Virus record (IMG/VR): IMGVR_UViG_3300009419_000060
Location: 1-30,215 of that record
DNA length: 30,215 nucleotides
Reading direction: 5' to 3' (one strand)
DNA from: a virus
Shown here: piece after piece, positions 24,021 to 30,215 of the stretch
Layout: each line of letters begins with the position of its first letter
Position numbering within the stretch: the first letter of the stretch is position 1
Made by a program: the position numbers and the translations under genes
The notes under the pieces: generated by a model
Seen by the model: only the letters and a program-made list of their open reading frames with translations
Told to the model about the DNA's origin: nothing
Databases searched by the model: none

Positions 24021-25840
24021 CAGCAGTCTCCGTAGCTTTTGCCAGAACCAGATTCACAGTTGAGTGGAAGCTCGGGCCCCCACTGCGGACGTATACGCAT
24101 GCACAACTCAACGTACTCGACAGCACGTTCAACTTCGCCCTCGGGCACGATGCAAGCGATCGCGTCATGCACCGTCATGACCACTTGGTACTTCTTCGCG
24201 ACCATCAGCATCTGGTCGCCGATCACGATCCGAGCAAGGGCTTGGCACACGTTCTCCACCACCTTGCCGCCGTAAATGCGGTTGGGGATTGTAGCTTTGC
24301 CTTTCTTGGTGTCGTACACGTACTCGGGTTTGCCGTCTTCCTCGTTGGTAGCCCAGCGCAGGTTGGGGTAACGCAGGTACAGGCCGTTGGGCAATAGGAT
24401 GCCCTTTGTGCCCATCACCTTCAGGACGCCGTCTCGACCAAGCGTAGTAGCTTGGTCGCCGATGATAGCTCCAAGGATTCCGTTTGCGGCTTTCCACAAC
24501 TCAGTGATCCTCGGGTACGTGCGGCGATACGTGTCTATGATGCGCTTGGTTTCGTCAATCTCGATAACAACGCCAAAGTTTTTGAGTTGAGCTTGGAATT
24601 TCGCCGCGCCCATGCCGTACCCCGCACCAAGGATTGTCGTTTTGCCCACGAACCGTTCATCCTTGGTAATGTCCGAGATTGCCTTGCCATAAATAGCAGA
24701 TGCCATGATTTTGTAAACGTCTTCGCCACGATCAAATGCCTCCACTAAGTCGTCTTGCCCAGCTAGCCATGCCAGCGTACGGGCTTCAATCTGCGATGAG
24801 TCTGAGTCGATCATCACGTACCCATCAGGGGCCAAGATCGAGTATTTCAGCGGGGATTTTCTCGGCAGGTTTTGCAGGTTAAGTTTGTCATCACCACCCC
24901 AGCGCCCCGTGTGGGCCGCGTAGTACCGCAAGGGAACTGGCATAGGTCCGCGCCCCGCGATCCCAATGAACCGCTCGGTCCGGCTCTCCTCGATCGTAGA
25001 CTTAGTACCCAGTCGGGCGGCAACCAAAGTCTGCACCGCCGTGATCGGGTGTTCGAGCAGGGCTTTGAACTCCTCGTCCGTCTTGGCAAACGCATACGTC
25101 AGCTTGCCCGTGGTAGGGCTCTTCTTCATCGGCGGCTCAACACCCAGCTGACGCAACAGGTCGGCGAATTGGGGGTTGCTCATCAAAGCATCTTTGTCAA
25201 AAGTCCTGAGCAGTTCTTCCTTGCGGTCACGCTCATTGTTCAAGTGGGCGCGAAGCATCACCGGGTCCAGCCGCAACACAGGGTCGGTGAACATACGCAC
25301 GGTCAGGTCGATCAGGCGCAACTCGGTCTTGGGGAACCCTCGGCTCATGTGGCCGAACAAGTCCCACGTCAGCGTCACGTCATTGCAACAGTACGATCCG
25401 TAGTCGGCCAGCTCCTCGGGGGTAAAGGTACTGCGGAAGTAGTTGATGTACTGCTTGACCTGCTCACCCTTCACGCCGATGCCGTAGTGCGCGGCTAACA
25501 CCCCAAGGCTCCCGCCTACGTTCGTACCGTGAAGTGCTCGGCCCATGCTCAGCGTATCCAACCAACCCTTGGGCTTGATGCCGAAATGCTCGGACAGAAT
25601 GAACCCATCGAACACAGCGTTGTGCGCCAGTGCAAGGGAGTTGGCCCAGTCGAACTGATTGAGGAACACAGCAGTGTCAGTCATCGAACCGCTGAACCAC
25701 TCGGGCTCACCGTCATTGACCTGCACAGCCACACCGATCACCTCAAAGCGTGGGTCCCGTACGTATTCCTCGGTAGTCTGAGTCTTGAACCCAAGGTCAC
25801 CGCCGTACGCAGATTCAAAGTCGATCGTGATGATGTTCAT
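24020..25840 (-). CDS. Family A DNA polymerase with 3'-5' exonuclease
   Basis: The 606-residue replicative polymerase has the exonuclease domain first: DFE (D7, E9), HNAVFD (H73-D78) and D154 (CCNDVTLTWD) are the metal-binding acids. The polymerase domain has the GRWGGDDKLNLQNLPR block (312-327), motif A IDSDSSQIEAR (344-354; D345/D347), motif B KTTILGAGYG (400-409; K400, Y408) and motif C TVHDA (556-560; H558-D559). All key residues are present. The size is that of phage exo-pol proteins without the 5' nuclease domain. It starts by ATGA overlap with the gene upstream and has no clear ribosome binding site of its own. It pairs with the primase-helicase further down the operon. Confidence 0.95.
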   Translation of the reverse strand: MNIITIDFESAYGGDLGFKTQTTEEYVRDPRFEVIGVAVQVNDGEPEWFSGSMTDTAVFLNQFDWANSLALAHNAVFDGFILSEHFGIKPKGWLDTLSMGRALHGTNVGGSLGVLAAHYGIGVKGEQVKQYINYFRSTFTPEELADYGSYCCNDVTLTWDLFGHMSRGFPKTELRLIDLTVRMFTDPVLRLDPVMLRAHLNNERDRKEELLRTFDKDALMSNPQFADLLRQLGVEPPMKKSPTTGKLTYAFAKTDEEFKALLEHPITAVQTLVAARLGTKSTIEESRTERFIGIAGRGPMPVPLRYYAAHTGRWGGDDKLNLQNLPRKSPLKYSILAPDGYVMIDSDSSQIEARTLAWLAGQDDLVEAFDRGEDVYKIMASAIYGKAISDITKDERFVGKTTILGAGYGMGAAKFQAQLKNFGVVIEIDETKRIIDTYRRTYPRITELWKAANGILGAIIGDQATTLGRDGVLKVMGTKGILLPNGLYLRYPNLRWATNEEDGKPEYVYDTKKGKATIPNRIYGGKVVENVCQALARIVIGDQMLMVAKKYQVVMTVHDAIACIVPEGEVERAVEYVELCMRIRPQWGPELPLNCESGSGKSYGDC

Positions 25841-26196
25841 GGGAAGTTGTACCGGGTTTCCGATTGCTTGGGTATCGTTTGGTTGGAAATTGCTGCGACA
25901 CGGCTATCGTATGAACTTGCAGTGATGACCCCTTGGGAGATCACCCCTTGAGCGTACCCCTTCATCTGGTCCTGCATCTCGTCTTTCAGCAGTGTCTGCA
26001 CTACGCTGTAGTCAAACTCTTTGCGGCGTACAGCTTTCAGCGCCTCGTGCAGTGCGCCCTTCTCGGGCTCGGTCAGCACCTCACGGAATTTATCCTTGAA
26101 AATAAAGCGCCACTTGTCTGCCTCGTTGAAGAACTCCTCGGGGTTGGTCTCCATGCGCTTGATGACGGTCTCTACACCTGTTGAAAAATTAGACAT
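25837..26196 (-). CDS. Small helical protein A of a paralogous pair (119 residues)
   Basis: I chose ATG 26196 behind a full AGGAGG instead of the longer frame to 26229. The N-terminal half has VIKRMETNPEEF (11-22), then KWR (28-30) and a charged helix. The neighbour at 26189-26602 has the same plan (MIARLHERPDDF, RWR), so the two appear to be ancient duplicates. The C-terminal part (VISQGVITASSYDSRVAAIS) is low in charge. No enzyme motif is visible. It overlaps the polymerase start by ATGA. Confidence 0.65.
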   Translation of the reverse strand: MSNFSTGVETVIKRMETNPEEFFNEADKWRFIFKDKFREVLTEPEKGALHEALKAVRRKEFDYSVVQTLLKDEMQDQMKGYAQGVISQGVITASSYDSRVAAISNQTIPKQSETRYNFP

Positions 26197-26602
26197 TGCG
26201 GTTTCCTCCTTGGAAAAGTGATTGCGCATCGTTGTAATTGCCGAGTTGGCTGGCGTATTGGCCTTGCATTGCGTTCATTTGCGCCCTCACTTGGGCTGTT
26301 GAAATGTTGTTCGCGCTTATACCCGCGAATCCAAGGTTGCCAAACAAACCACGCTCTTTGGGTGTTGGGTTAAGCACCTCGTTGTTAATGAGGCCCAACA
26401 GGTCGCGGCGCTTTTGGTTCTTCTTGTACTTGGTCCACTCCTTGTCCAGCACCTTGCGCTCGGCCCAAGTGAAGCCTTGCCGCATTTCTGCCAAGTCTCT
26501 CCATCTACTGCCGTAAGTGAAGTCGTCTGGGCGCTCGTGCAATCGAGCAATCATGGTACGCACCTCTGGTGCGCAGAATCGGATTAAAAATTTCTCAATC
26601 AT
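26189..26602 (-). CDS. Small helical protein B of a paralogous pair (137 residues)
   Basis: The 137-residue protein overlaps the next gene by 8 bases and the previous gene by ATGA. It opens MIEKFLIRFCAPEV, then has TMIARLHERPDDF (16-28), RWR (33-35) and a basic helical stretch (KYKKNQKRRD). The later half is Asn/Gln-rich (AQMNAMQGQYASQLGNYNDA). The shared IxR(M/L)xxxP(E/D)(E/D)F plus WR pattern ties it to the gene at 25837-26196. The function is not recognised. Confidence 0.62.
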   Translation of the reverse strand: MIEKFLIRFCAPEVRTMIARLHERPDDFTYGSRWRDLAEMRQGFTWAERKVLDKEWTKYKKNQKRRDLLGLINNEVLNPTPKERGLFGNLGFAGISANNISTAQVRAQMNAMQGQYASQLGNYNDAQSLFQGGNRNV

Positions 26603-26841
26603 TTTGGTTCCTCTAAAAGTTTCATCATTCCCTCGGCTGTCTCTTTGTCCAGCCCCTTGGCGAGTGTGGTGCTCCTGCGTTCACCGAGGGGGTTGTCGTA
26701 GTCCCAGCGATAGATGCTGTACTTGCCGTACCTGCAACGCTTGATGTACTCGGGGGGTTTGCGCTTGCTGTGCGCGGCCCCAAACAAAATGTTCAGGGCG
26801 GGCAGTAGCTCTTTGAGTATTTGTGCGCGGGAGACGGCCAT
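26599..26841 (-). CDS. Small protein with SRAQILKELLPALNILFG opening (80 residues)
   Basis: I chose ATG 26841, joined to the VRR-NUC gene by a TAATG overlap. The longer frame to 26904 would run far into that gene. The 80-residue protein begins MAVSRAQILKELLPALNILFG, which from memory resembles N-terminal arms of some phage capsid or scaffold-type proteins. The rest (YGKYSIYRWDYDNPLGERR, then a helix) is unlike a capsid fold and too short for one. It may be a regulatory peptide or a short conserved protein. This reading is tentative. Confidence 0.6.
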   Translation of the reverse strand: MAVSRAQILKELLPALNILFGAAHSKRKPPEYIKRCRYGKYSIYRWDYDNPLGERRSTTLAKGLDKETAEGMMKLLEEPK

Positions 26842-27137
26842 TATTTTCTGTACTCCACAACCCACTGTTTGAACTCCTCCAAGTTCTCCTCGTTGACTAC
26901 CCATGCGTAGCCGCCGGACATTTTGATGTCCCGCAGGTTCTTTTCTTGGAGTGCGGTGGTCTTGCCCTTACCCGCCTTGGCTTCAATCGCTACAAACTGA
27001 CCTTGTAAGCAACACAGGAAGTCGGGCACACCAGCGTTACCGTAGCCACTGCCGATGGGCATGGCGTAGTAGACGTTGTGTTCTTTCAGGATGGTCTTGA
27101 TTTTGGCCTTGACCTTGGCCTCTGGCGTGGTTGCCAT
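26841..27137 (-). CDS. VRR-NUC-type PD-(D/E)XK nuclease
   Basis: This is the first gene behind the promoter at 27168-27195. The 98-residue protein is the size of minimal VRR-NUC nucleases. The catalytic core is present: GVPDFLCCLQGQFVAIEAKA (36-55), with D39, E52 and K54, then Q64. An upstream helix (EAKVKAKIKTILKEH) and a basic character fit. In phages this fold acts as a branched-DNA or replication-fork nuclease. It is stand-alone here. ATG 27137 is preceded by a GGAG-type site. Confidence 0.85.
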   Translation of the reverse strand: MATTPEAKVKAKIKTILKEHNVYYAMPIGSGYGNAGVPDFLCCLQGQFVAIEAKAGKGKTTALQEKNLRDIKMSGGYAWVVNEENLEEFKQWVVEYRK

Positions 27138-27167
27138 CTAACACTCCAATTTGTTTTCAGGACCCAT

Positions 27168-27195
27168 AGAATACCACACCTCTTTACTTTGTCAA
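27168..27195 (-). promoter_or_regulatory. Sigma70-like promoter PL1, -35 TTGACA, -10 TATTCT
   Basis: On the minus strand TTGACA (27190-27195) is spaced 16 bases from TATTCT (27168-27173), about 31 bases before the VRR-NUC start. It follows the terminator at 27207-27230, so transcription restarts here for the replication operon. It is similar block by block to the promoter at 20523-20550. Confidence 0.72.
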
Positions 27196-27206
27196 CACCC
27201 AGACGC

Positions 27207-27230
27207 AAAAAAGCCGCCCGAAGGCGGCTT
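27207..27230 (-). terminator. Intrinsic terminator with UUCG loop, ends the small-gene cluster
   Basis: A perfect 8-bp stem (AAGCCGCC / GGCGGCTT, 27211-27218 with 27223-27230) closes a four-base loop that is UUCG on the minus strand. A run of six T on the minus strand starts at 27212 and continues to 27207. It stops transcription from the DUF3310 gene before the next promoter. Confidence 0.88.
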
Positions 27231-27239
27231 AGTATTTTC

Positions 27240-27255
27240 CCTAACAGTTGTTAGG
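27240..27255. repeat. Short palindrome at the end of the DUF3310 gene
   Basis: CCTAACA and TGTTAGG (7-base arms, 2-base gap) overlap the stop codon of the gene at 27251. It could be a weak operator or a secondary terminator element, or chance. Confidence 0.35.
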
Positions 27256-27796
27256 TATTGTGGCCCAGCTCTCGTTTGAGGTACCAAATGGCTTTCTCAA
27301 GGTCTTGCTTGCGGTTGCCCTTGTGGTCGGCACGGGTGATGTACTTCACGGCGTTACCCATGTTGTAGTTAAGCTCCTTGGCCTCGATGAAGTCGATGGT
27401 CTCGATACCACCGTACTTGTAGTGCGCGGGATGGTTGACGGGGTCGGCTTTGTCGTTGATTGTCATGCGCATCACTGTGCGCAACTCGCCTTGGTTTTGG
27501 GTTTTGTTCGCGGCTTTGGGCTCCTCCATGGTGATGGGGAACTCTTGCTCCATCGCCTTCTCGATGTTGTTGTCGGATGTGGTCATGTGCATCAACGTCC
27601 AATCCCGTGGTCGGCTGATTTCCTTGTTAACTCGATACGCAATCTCGGCGGACAACGTCTTGTCCTTTGTTCGTTTGGTCATGTAGACAGTTTGGTACTT
27701 CAGGCCCATTTCCTTGGCAACCTCTGACACCGTTTTACCGGGGTGTCTAGTAAAGTAGTCGCGGATGCTCTGTGCTTGGGTGATTTTCTTAGCCAT
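27251..27796 (-). CDS. DUF3310 (SaV-like) protein with N-terminal helix-turn-helix
   Basis: The 181-residue protein has two parts. Residues 1-50 look like a helix-turn-helix (SIRDYFTRHPGKTVSEVAKE, then MGLKYQTVYMTKR). Residues about 117-178 are the DUF3310 domain, with VNHPAHYKYGGIETIDFIEA and then GNAVKYITRADHKGN and DLEKAIWYLKREL, all typical. The domain is a common phage protein, annotated by some as nucleotide-kinase-like; its role is unproven. The fused HTH suggests a regulatory use. It has a strong AAGGAG site and overlaps the upstream gene by 8 bases. A terminator follows its stop. Confidence 0.85.
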   Translation of the reverse strand: MAKKITQAQSIRDYFTRHPGKTVSEVAKEMGLKYQTVYMTKRTKDKTLSAEIAYRVNKEISRPRDWTLMHMTTSDNNIEKAMEQEFPITMEEPKAANKTQNQGELRTVMRMTINDKADPVNHPAHYKYGGIETIDFIEAKELNYNMGNAVKYITRADHKGNRKQDLEKAIWYLKRELGHNT

Positions 27797-28001
27797 TGAT
27801 TTCTCCTTGGGTTTGGCTTTTAACGTAGTCGGTTAGGACTTCGCGGATTTTCACTTGCTTGGAATGAGGGTAGTGCTTTTCAAAAAAGTCGAGCACCTCC
27901 CTCGGTAGTCGCAAGCTCGTGCCGTTCAAAGCGGGTTTCTTTGCAGGTCCCCGCCCTTTACGTTTCTTCACAGGTTTGAGTTCTTCAATACCGGTTGTCA
28001 T
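27789..28001 (-). CDS. Small ribbon-helix-helix-like DNA-binding protein
   Basis: The 70-residue protein has a very basic N-terminal arm (KPVKKRKGRGPAKK), then TSLRLPREVLDFFEKHYPHS and a helix (IREVLTDYVKS). The strand TSLRLP followed by two helices is the ribbon-helix-helix pattern, typical of small phage repressors. The Arg/Gly-rich arm may add DNA affinity. It starts by a TAATG overlap with the gene upstream and has AAGGA as ribosome binding site. Confidence 0.65.
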   Translation of the reverse strand: MTTGIEELKPVKKRKGRGPAKKPALNGTSLRLPREVLDFFEKHYPHSKQVKIREVLTDYVKSQTQGEING

Positions 28002-28252
28002 TACTTTCTTCCTTTCTTAGCGTCTGGTCTTGGGCAATTTTCTGGGGGCACGACTACGCACCAGATTGCGCTGGGCTTACCAATACCGCCAAAGCGTGTC
28101 CACCTGTCGATGTAAGCGTCTGGCATTGTTTTAAGGATGCGGCGCACGTTCTCTGGTTCCCGGTTCAAGGTGTTGGCAATAGTGCCTACATCCATACCGT
28201 CAGCGTTGATCTTGAGCAGTTCGCGGATTGACCGCGTTGCGAATGTTCTCAT
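28001..28252 (-). CDS. Winged-helix-like protein, paralogue 1
   Basis: The 83-residue protein has IRELLKINADGMDVGTIANT (9-28), then a recognition-like helix (REPENVRRILKTMPD, 31-45) and a wing region with AYIDRW (46-51), ending ENCPRP (71-76). The gene at 28721-29023 has the same plan in the same register, with MPD-x-Y-x-DRW at the same positions. The fold is inferred from the helix pattern. It is probably a transcription factor made early. It overlaps the upstream gene by ATGA and has no clear ribosome binding site. Confidence 0.7.
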   Translation of the reverse strand: MRTFATRSIRELLKINADGMDVGTIANTLNREPENVRRILKTMPDAYIDRWTRFGGIGKPSAIWCVVVPPENCPRPDAKKGRK

Positions 28253-28461
28253 TGTTCGTGCTTGTTTGGTGATGGCTTGTTCAATGGGTGTGCGCGGCTG
28301 TAGATGCCAAACTGTTTGTACGCGATCATGGATTGCTCCATCGTGAGGTTCTCGTCTACGGCGATACCTTTAGCGCGGAACGCGATGTCACGCACAAAGA
28401 TGCTTGGTTGTACATTCTCACGCCAGTGGAACGGTGAGTCGGGGTGGCATTTGCATTTCAT
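28249..28461 (-). CDS. Small Cys/His N-terminus protein (70 residues), unknown
   Basis: The 70-residue protein opens MKCKCHPDSPFHWRENVQPS, with two Cys and two His that could bind a metal, then a short helical core (ENLTMEQSMIAYKQFGIYS). It overlaps both neighbours by ATGA. The function is not recognised. Confidence 0.62.
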   Translation of the reverse strand: MKCKCHPDSPFHWRENVQPSIFVRDIAFRAKGIAVDENLTMEQSMIAYKQFGIYSRAHPLNKPSPNKHEQ

Positions 28462-28724
28462 TGGTTGCGCTCCTTGAGTTTGGCTTCGATGGCTCGGATA
28501 AAACGTAGTTCACCACTATGCTCGGCGTGTATGTCGCCACCAAACACTTTGCTTACTTCTTCATCCGTCAGCCCAACCCATGTGCGCTGTGCTGGTGGCA
28601 AGTTGACAAGCGCCCACTCCAACGCGCCAAGTTCTGCTTGGTCATAGCTGTTTCTGTGTTCTCTTGCCTTCAAAAAAGCTACACGCCTTTGTAGGGTTCT
28701 GATGTGTTCACCTTGTGTTCTCAT
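28458..28724 (-). CDS. Small helical phage protein (88 residues), unknown
   Basis: The 88-residue protein has a charged helix at the N-terminus (HIRTLQRRVAFLKAREHRNS), then GALEWALVNLPPAQ, WVGLTDEEVSKVFG and a final helix (RFIRAIEAKLKERNQ). The WVGLTDEEV and AIEAKLKE elements occur in uncharacterised small phage proteins, as far as I recall. It overlaps both neighbours by ATGA. Confidence 0.68.
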   Translation of the reverse strand: MRTQGEHIRTLQRRVAFLKAREHRNSYDQAELGALEWALVNLPPAQRTWVGLTDEEVSKVFGGDIHAEHSGELRFIRAIEAKLKERNQ

Positions 28725-29023
28725 GCGGTTGCTCCTTCAACGATGACCCACTGGGTCTTTGGTTTCTTAAAGTTCGTGCCCCACTTGACGCGGTCCTTGG
28801 GGTGAGGGCAGTCATCGGGCACAGGCACAGCGACCCACACCTTCTCATACTGTCCGCGCTTACCCATACGCCAGCGGTCAACATAGGTATCAGGCATCGT
28901 CCTCAGTGATGTCCGGACATTGGCAACGTGTAGGCCCGTTGCCTCCGCGATTTCGTTGGGTGTCATGCCGCTTGGCCTTGAGCGCAGGATTGTGCGGATT
29001 CTTTTCTGTCTGACCGGGGTCAT
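28721..29023 (-). CDS. Winged-helix-like protein, paralogue 2
   Basis: I chose ATG 29023, overlapping the Cys-rich mini-gene by ATGA and preceded by GAGGA, rather than the open frame to 29245, which crosses two other genes. The 100-residue protein has KRIRTILRSRPSGMTPNEIA (7-26), a recognition-like helix (HVANVRTSLRTMPDTY) and DRW (49-51), then a C-terminal extension (KDRVKWGTNFKKPKTQW). It aligns without gaps with the protein at 28001-28252, so the two are duplicates. Confidence 0.72.
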   Translation of the reverse strand: MTPVRQKRIRTILRSRPSGMTPNEIAEATGLHVANVRTSLRTMPDTYVDRWRMGKRGQYEKVWVAVPVPDDCPHPKDRVKWGTNFKKPKTQWVIVEGATA

Positions 29024-29109
29024 TTGATAATCCTCATGAACGCGCCGCATCGGACGCATTTGTAGATCGGTTGGTCTGGGACCGGCTCCCAGCGGTGTTG
29101 GCAGGTCAT
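29020..29109 (-). CDS. 29-residue Cys-rich mini-protein (zinc-ribbon-like)
   Basis: The gene is very short but well supported. ATG 29109 has AAGGAG upstream and overlaps the previous stop by ATGA, and its own TGA overlaps the next start by ATGA. The peptide has C3, H5, C18 and C21 (TCQHRW, then YKCVRCGAF), the spacing of a small zinc ribbon or knuckle. It could be a metal-binding nucleic-acid or protein-interaction module. Confidence 0.62.
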   Translation of the reverse strand: MTCQHRWEPVPDQPIYKCVRCGAFMRIIK

Positions 29110-29486
29110 GTGTTGCTCCTTGCTCGGATGGCTGCGGCGAACTTTTCACCCCACATCTCCATATCGTCCAGTGCACTGAGGCTAGTTGCAATTGCCAACC
29201 CTTGCTCACACAACTGTGCGCATTGCTCACGCTCTGTTTCCACACCAGTTTTCATAGCACTAGTCCAGTTTTGTACTACCTGCCAATCAAGCTCATCAAG
29301 TAAATCTTTTGTCGTATTACCGTGCCCTATTGAATAGCCACGTTGAATCATCCACGCAGCTAGTTTTTCACGCTCGTCAGCGATAGAGTCAGCACGGACA
29401 AGCTCGGCAAAGCGTTCAAGGGTTTTATCCACCATCTCTGGATGGATAATCCCAGCCTCACGCGCCATTTCAATCACTGTTTTCAT
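29106..29486 (-). CDS. Phage protein with MAREAG start (126 residues), unknown
   Basis: I chose ATG 29486 behind GGAGG; the frame is open further to 29528. It has MKTVIEMAREAGI, ERFAELVRADSIADEREKLA, a middle region and a final helix MEMWGEKFAAAIRARSNT. The layout (MAREAG...ERFAALV...AAIRAR) matches a common phage family of unknown role, as I recall it. It overlaps the membrane mini-gene by 17 bases and the Cys-rich mini-gene by 4. Confidence 0.72.
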   Translation of the reverse strand: MKTVIEMAREAGIIHPEMVDKTLERFAELVRADSIADEREKLAAWMIQRGYSIGHGNTTKDLLDELDWQVVQNWTSAMKTGVETEREQCAQLCEQGLAIATSLSALDDMEMWGEKFAAAIRARSNT

Positions 29487-29556
29487 GCGAACCTCCAGCC
29501 ACAACGTATGTGTAAACAGCCTGTGCAATCAGCACGGCGATCAGCGCGTAGATCAT
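29470..29556 (-). CDS. 28-residue membrane mini-protein
   Basis: ATG 29556 has AAGGAGA upstream and overlaps the previous gene's stop by ATGA. The peptide begins MIYALIAVLIAQAVYTYVVA, a single hydrophobic helix, then a short polar tail. Its 3' end contains the ribosome binding site of the next gene. It may be a small inner-membrane effector; being in the early cluster argues against a holin. Confidence 0.55.
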   Translation of the reverse strand: MIYALIAVLIAQAVYTYVVAGGSHENSD

Positions 29557-30215
29557 TCTTTCTCCTTAATTGCGTAATCGTGAAATACCGTGCCCTTGCT
29601 TGCATCTCCTACTTTGCAAGATTTAACCCAGACATTTTTACCGGTTGACAACCTTCTTAAATGGCCTCTGCGCTCATGCAGCCGGGGTGATGCGTGTGTA
29701 CCACCTTTTGCTTCTTGGCGAGGCTTGGATGGCTCAATCCACACCGTTGTCCAGTCGTAAGTCGGTAGCTTGCCTTGTTGTATCTTGCGGCGGTTGGTAA
29801 AGGTGTCCCGCATAAACGGGATGTAAGCCTCAATACGCTGATCCATAGCGCTGTACCAAGCCCCAATCTGCGCCAACATAATTTCCGCAAGCTCCTTGTC
29901 TATCGGCTCATCATCATTGACTGCGCCGTAACGGATGTTGTCATCCTCGATGAAATAAAACATCGCAGGGATGGGGCGCAGCCTTGTGCCGCTTGGCCCC
30001 TTCCACATTGACACCGTGATGCCTTCATCTGGGTCAATACCAGCCACAAGCATCAGGACTTCATAGTTTGAGTGACTGCGTGTCTTGCCTTGCCAAGCAA
30101 CAAAGCATTTGTCAAATGGTGGACGATGCGTCATCACGGGATCAAGATTGGCTTTTTGTTGATCTGAAAATGCGCCGGTTAAATCAAACCATTTGATGTC
30201 AACAATGTCTATGCC
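29553..30215 (-). CDS. Conserved phage protein, 5' end beyond window (220 residues visible)
   Basis: The frame is open to the right edge, so the start is outside; GTG 30137 and ATG 30134 are internal. The visible part begins with DIKWFDLTGAFSDQQKANLD, then RPPFDKCFVAWQGKTRSHSN, WKGPSGTRLRPIPAMFYF, a helix, RDTFTNRRKIQQGKLPTYDW, and a C-terminal GGTHASPRLHERRGHLRRLS followed by WVKSCKVGDASKGTVFHDYA. I recall this C-terminal pattern from phages but no function. The last part is rich in His and Arg, so nucleic-acid or metal contact is possible. It ends by ATGA overlap with the membrane mini-gene. Confidence 0.75.
   Translation of the reverse strand, partial: GIDIVDIKWFDLTGAFSDQQKANLDPVMTHRPPFDKCFVAWQGKTRSHSNYEVLMLVAGIDPDEGITVSMWKGPSGTRLRPIPAMFYFIEDDNIRYGAVNDDEPIDKELAEIMLAQIGAWYSAMDQRIEAYIPFMRDTFTNRRKIQQGKLPTYDWTTVWIEPSKPRQEAKGGTHASPRLHERRGHLRRLSTGKNVWVKSCKVGDASKGTVFHDYAIKEKE

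Noticed and set aside
24872-25498. 208-codon plus-strand frame across the polymerase gene
   Set aside because: Antisense to conserved polymerase segments with all catalytic motifs intact; no start signal.
1-30215. tRNA genes, CRISPR arrays, insertion sequences, integrase or attachment site
   Set aside because: None seen on reading both strands; no direct-repeat arrays, cloverleaf-like sequences or recombinase motifs stood out.

Overview
The window is part of a tailed double-stranded DNA bacteriophage genome, probably a lytic, short-tailed (podovirus-like) type. The evidence is tightly packed genes with many 4-base ATGA overlaps, virion genes on one strand facing replication genes on the other, a phage-type family A DNA polymerase, a primase-helicase, and a 2904-residue virion-type polyprotein. 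I see no integrase, transposase, tRNA or CRISPR array. The moderate-to-high GC, the strong AGGAGG/AAGGAG ribosome binding sites and the GH19 endolysin suggest a Gram-negative host. A freshwater betaproteobacterium is my guess from recalled similarity of several small proteins, not something the sequence proves.

Region 1 (1-15805, + strand) is the late module. It holds the 3' end of an endolysin gene (apparently frameshifted), a large structural protein of possible tail or DNA-stabilisation type, a small protein with a C1q/TNF-like jelly-roll end, a glycine-rich virion-type protein, a GNAT acetyltransferase, a Gln/Ala-rich coiled-coil protein and the giant gene at 7091-15805. The giant protein carries a HELLH metallopeptidase-like motif, a GHKL (Hsp90/histidine-kinase-type) ATPase, an HExxH-x5-H metallopeptidase motif and a C-terminal membrane-like segment. 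The most unusual feature is inside it: two short genes (8919-9122 and 12660-12893) lie in the +1 frame. Each has its own strong Shine-Dalgarno, and each lies exactly where the giant frame is low-complexity and rich in the otherwise uncommon codon GGA.

Region 2 (15804-27137, - strand) is the replication and nuclease operon, read right to left from a sigma70-like promoter at 27168-27195. It holds a VRR-NUC nuclease, small proteins including a paralogous pair, DNA polymerase, a frameshifted PD-(D/E)XK protein, a RecB/Cas4-like nuclease with four cysteines, an HNH-like protein, a SNF2-type helicase, a Gp157-like protein, a putative ssDNA-binding protein, an HTH regulator, the AEP primase-DUF927 helicase and a small basic protein. 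It ends at a hairpin with a U-tract that faces the end of the giant gene. A second promoter at 20523-20550, strikingly similar to the first, has a perfect 19-bp palindrome over its -35 box.

Region 3 (27207-30215, - strand) is an upstream cluster of small accessory or regulatory genes: a DUF3310 protein, a ribbon-helix-helix-like protein, two paralogous winged-helix-like proteins, a 29-residue Cys-rich peptide and a 28-residue membrane peptide. It ends at a UUCG-loop terminator. The two modules converge at about 15.8 kb.
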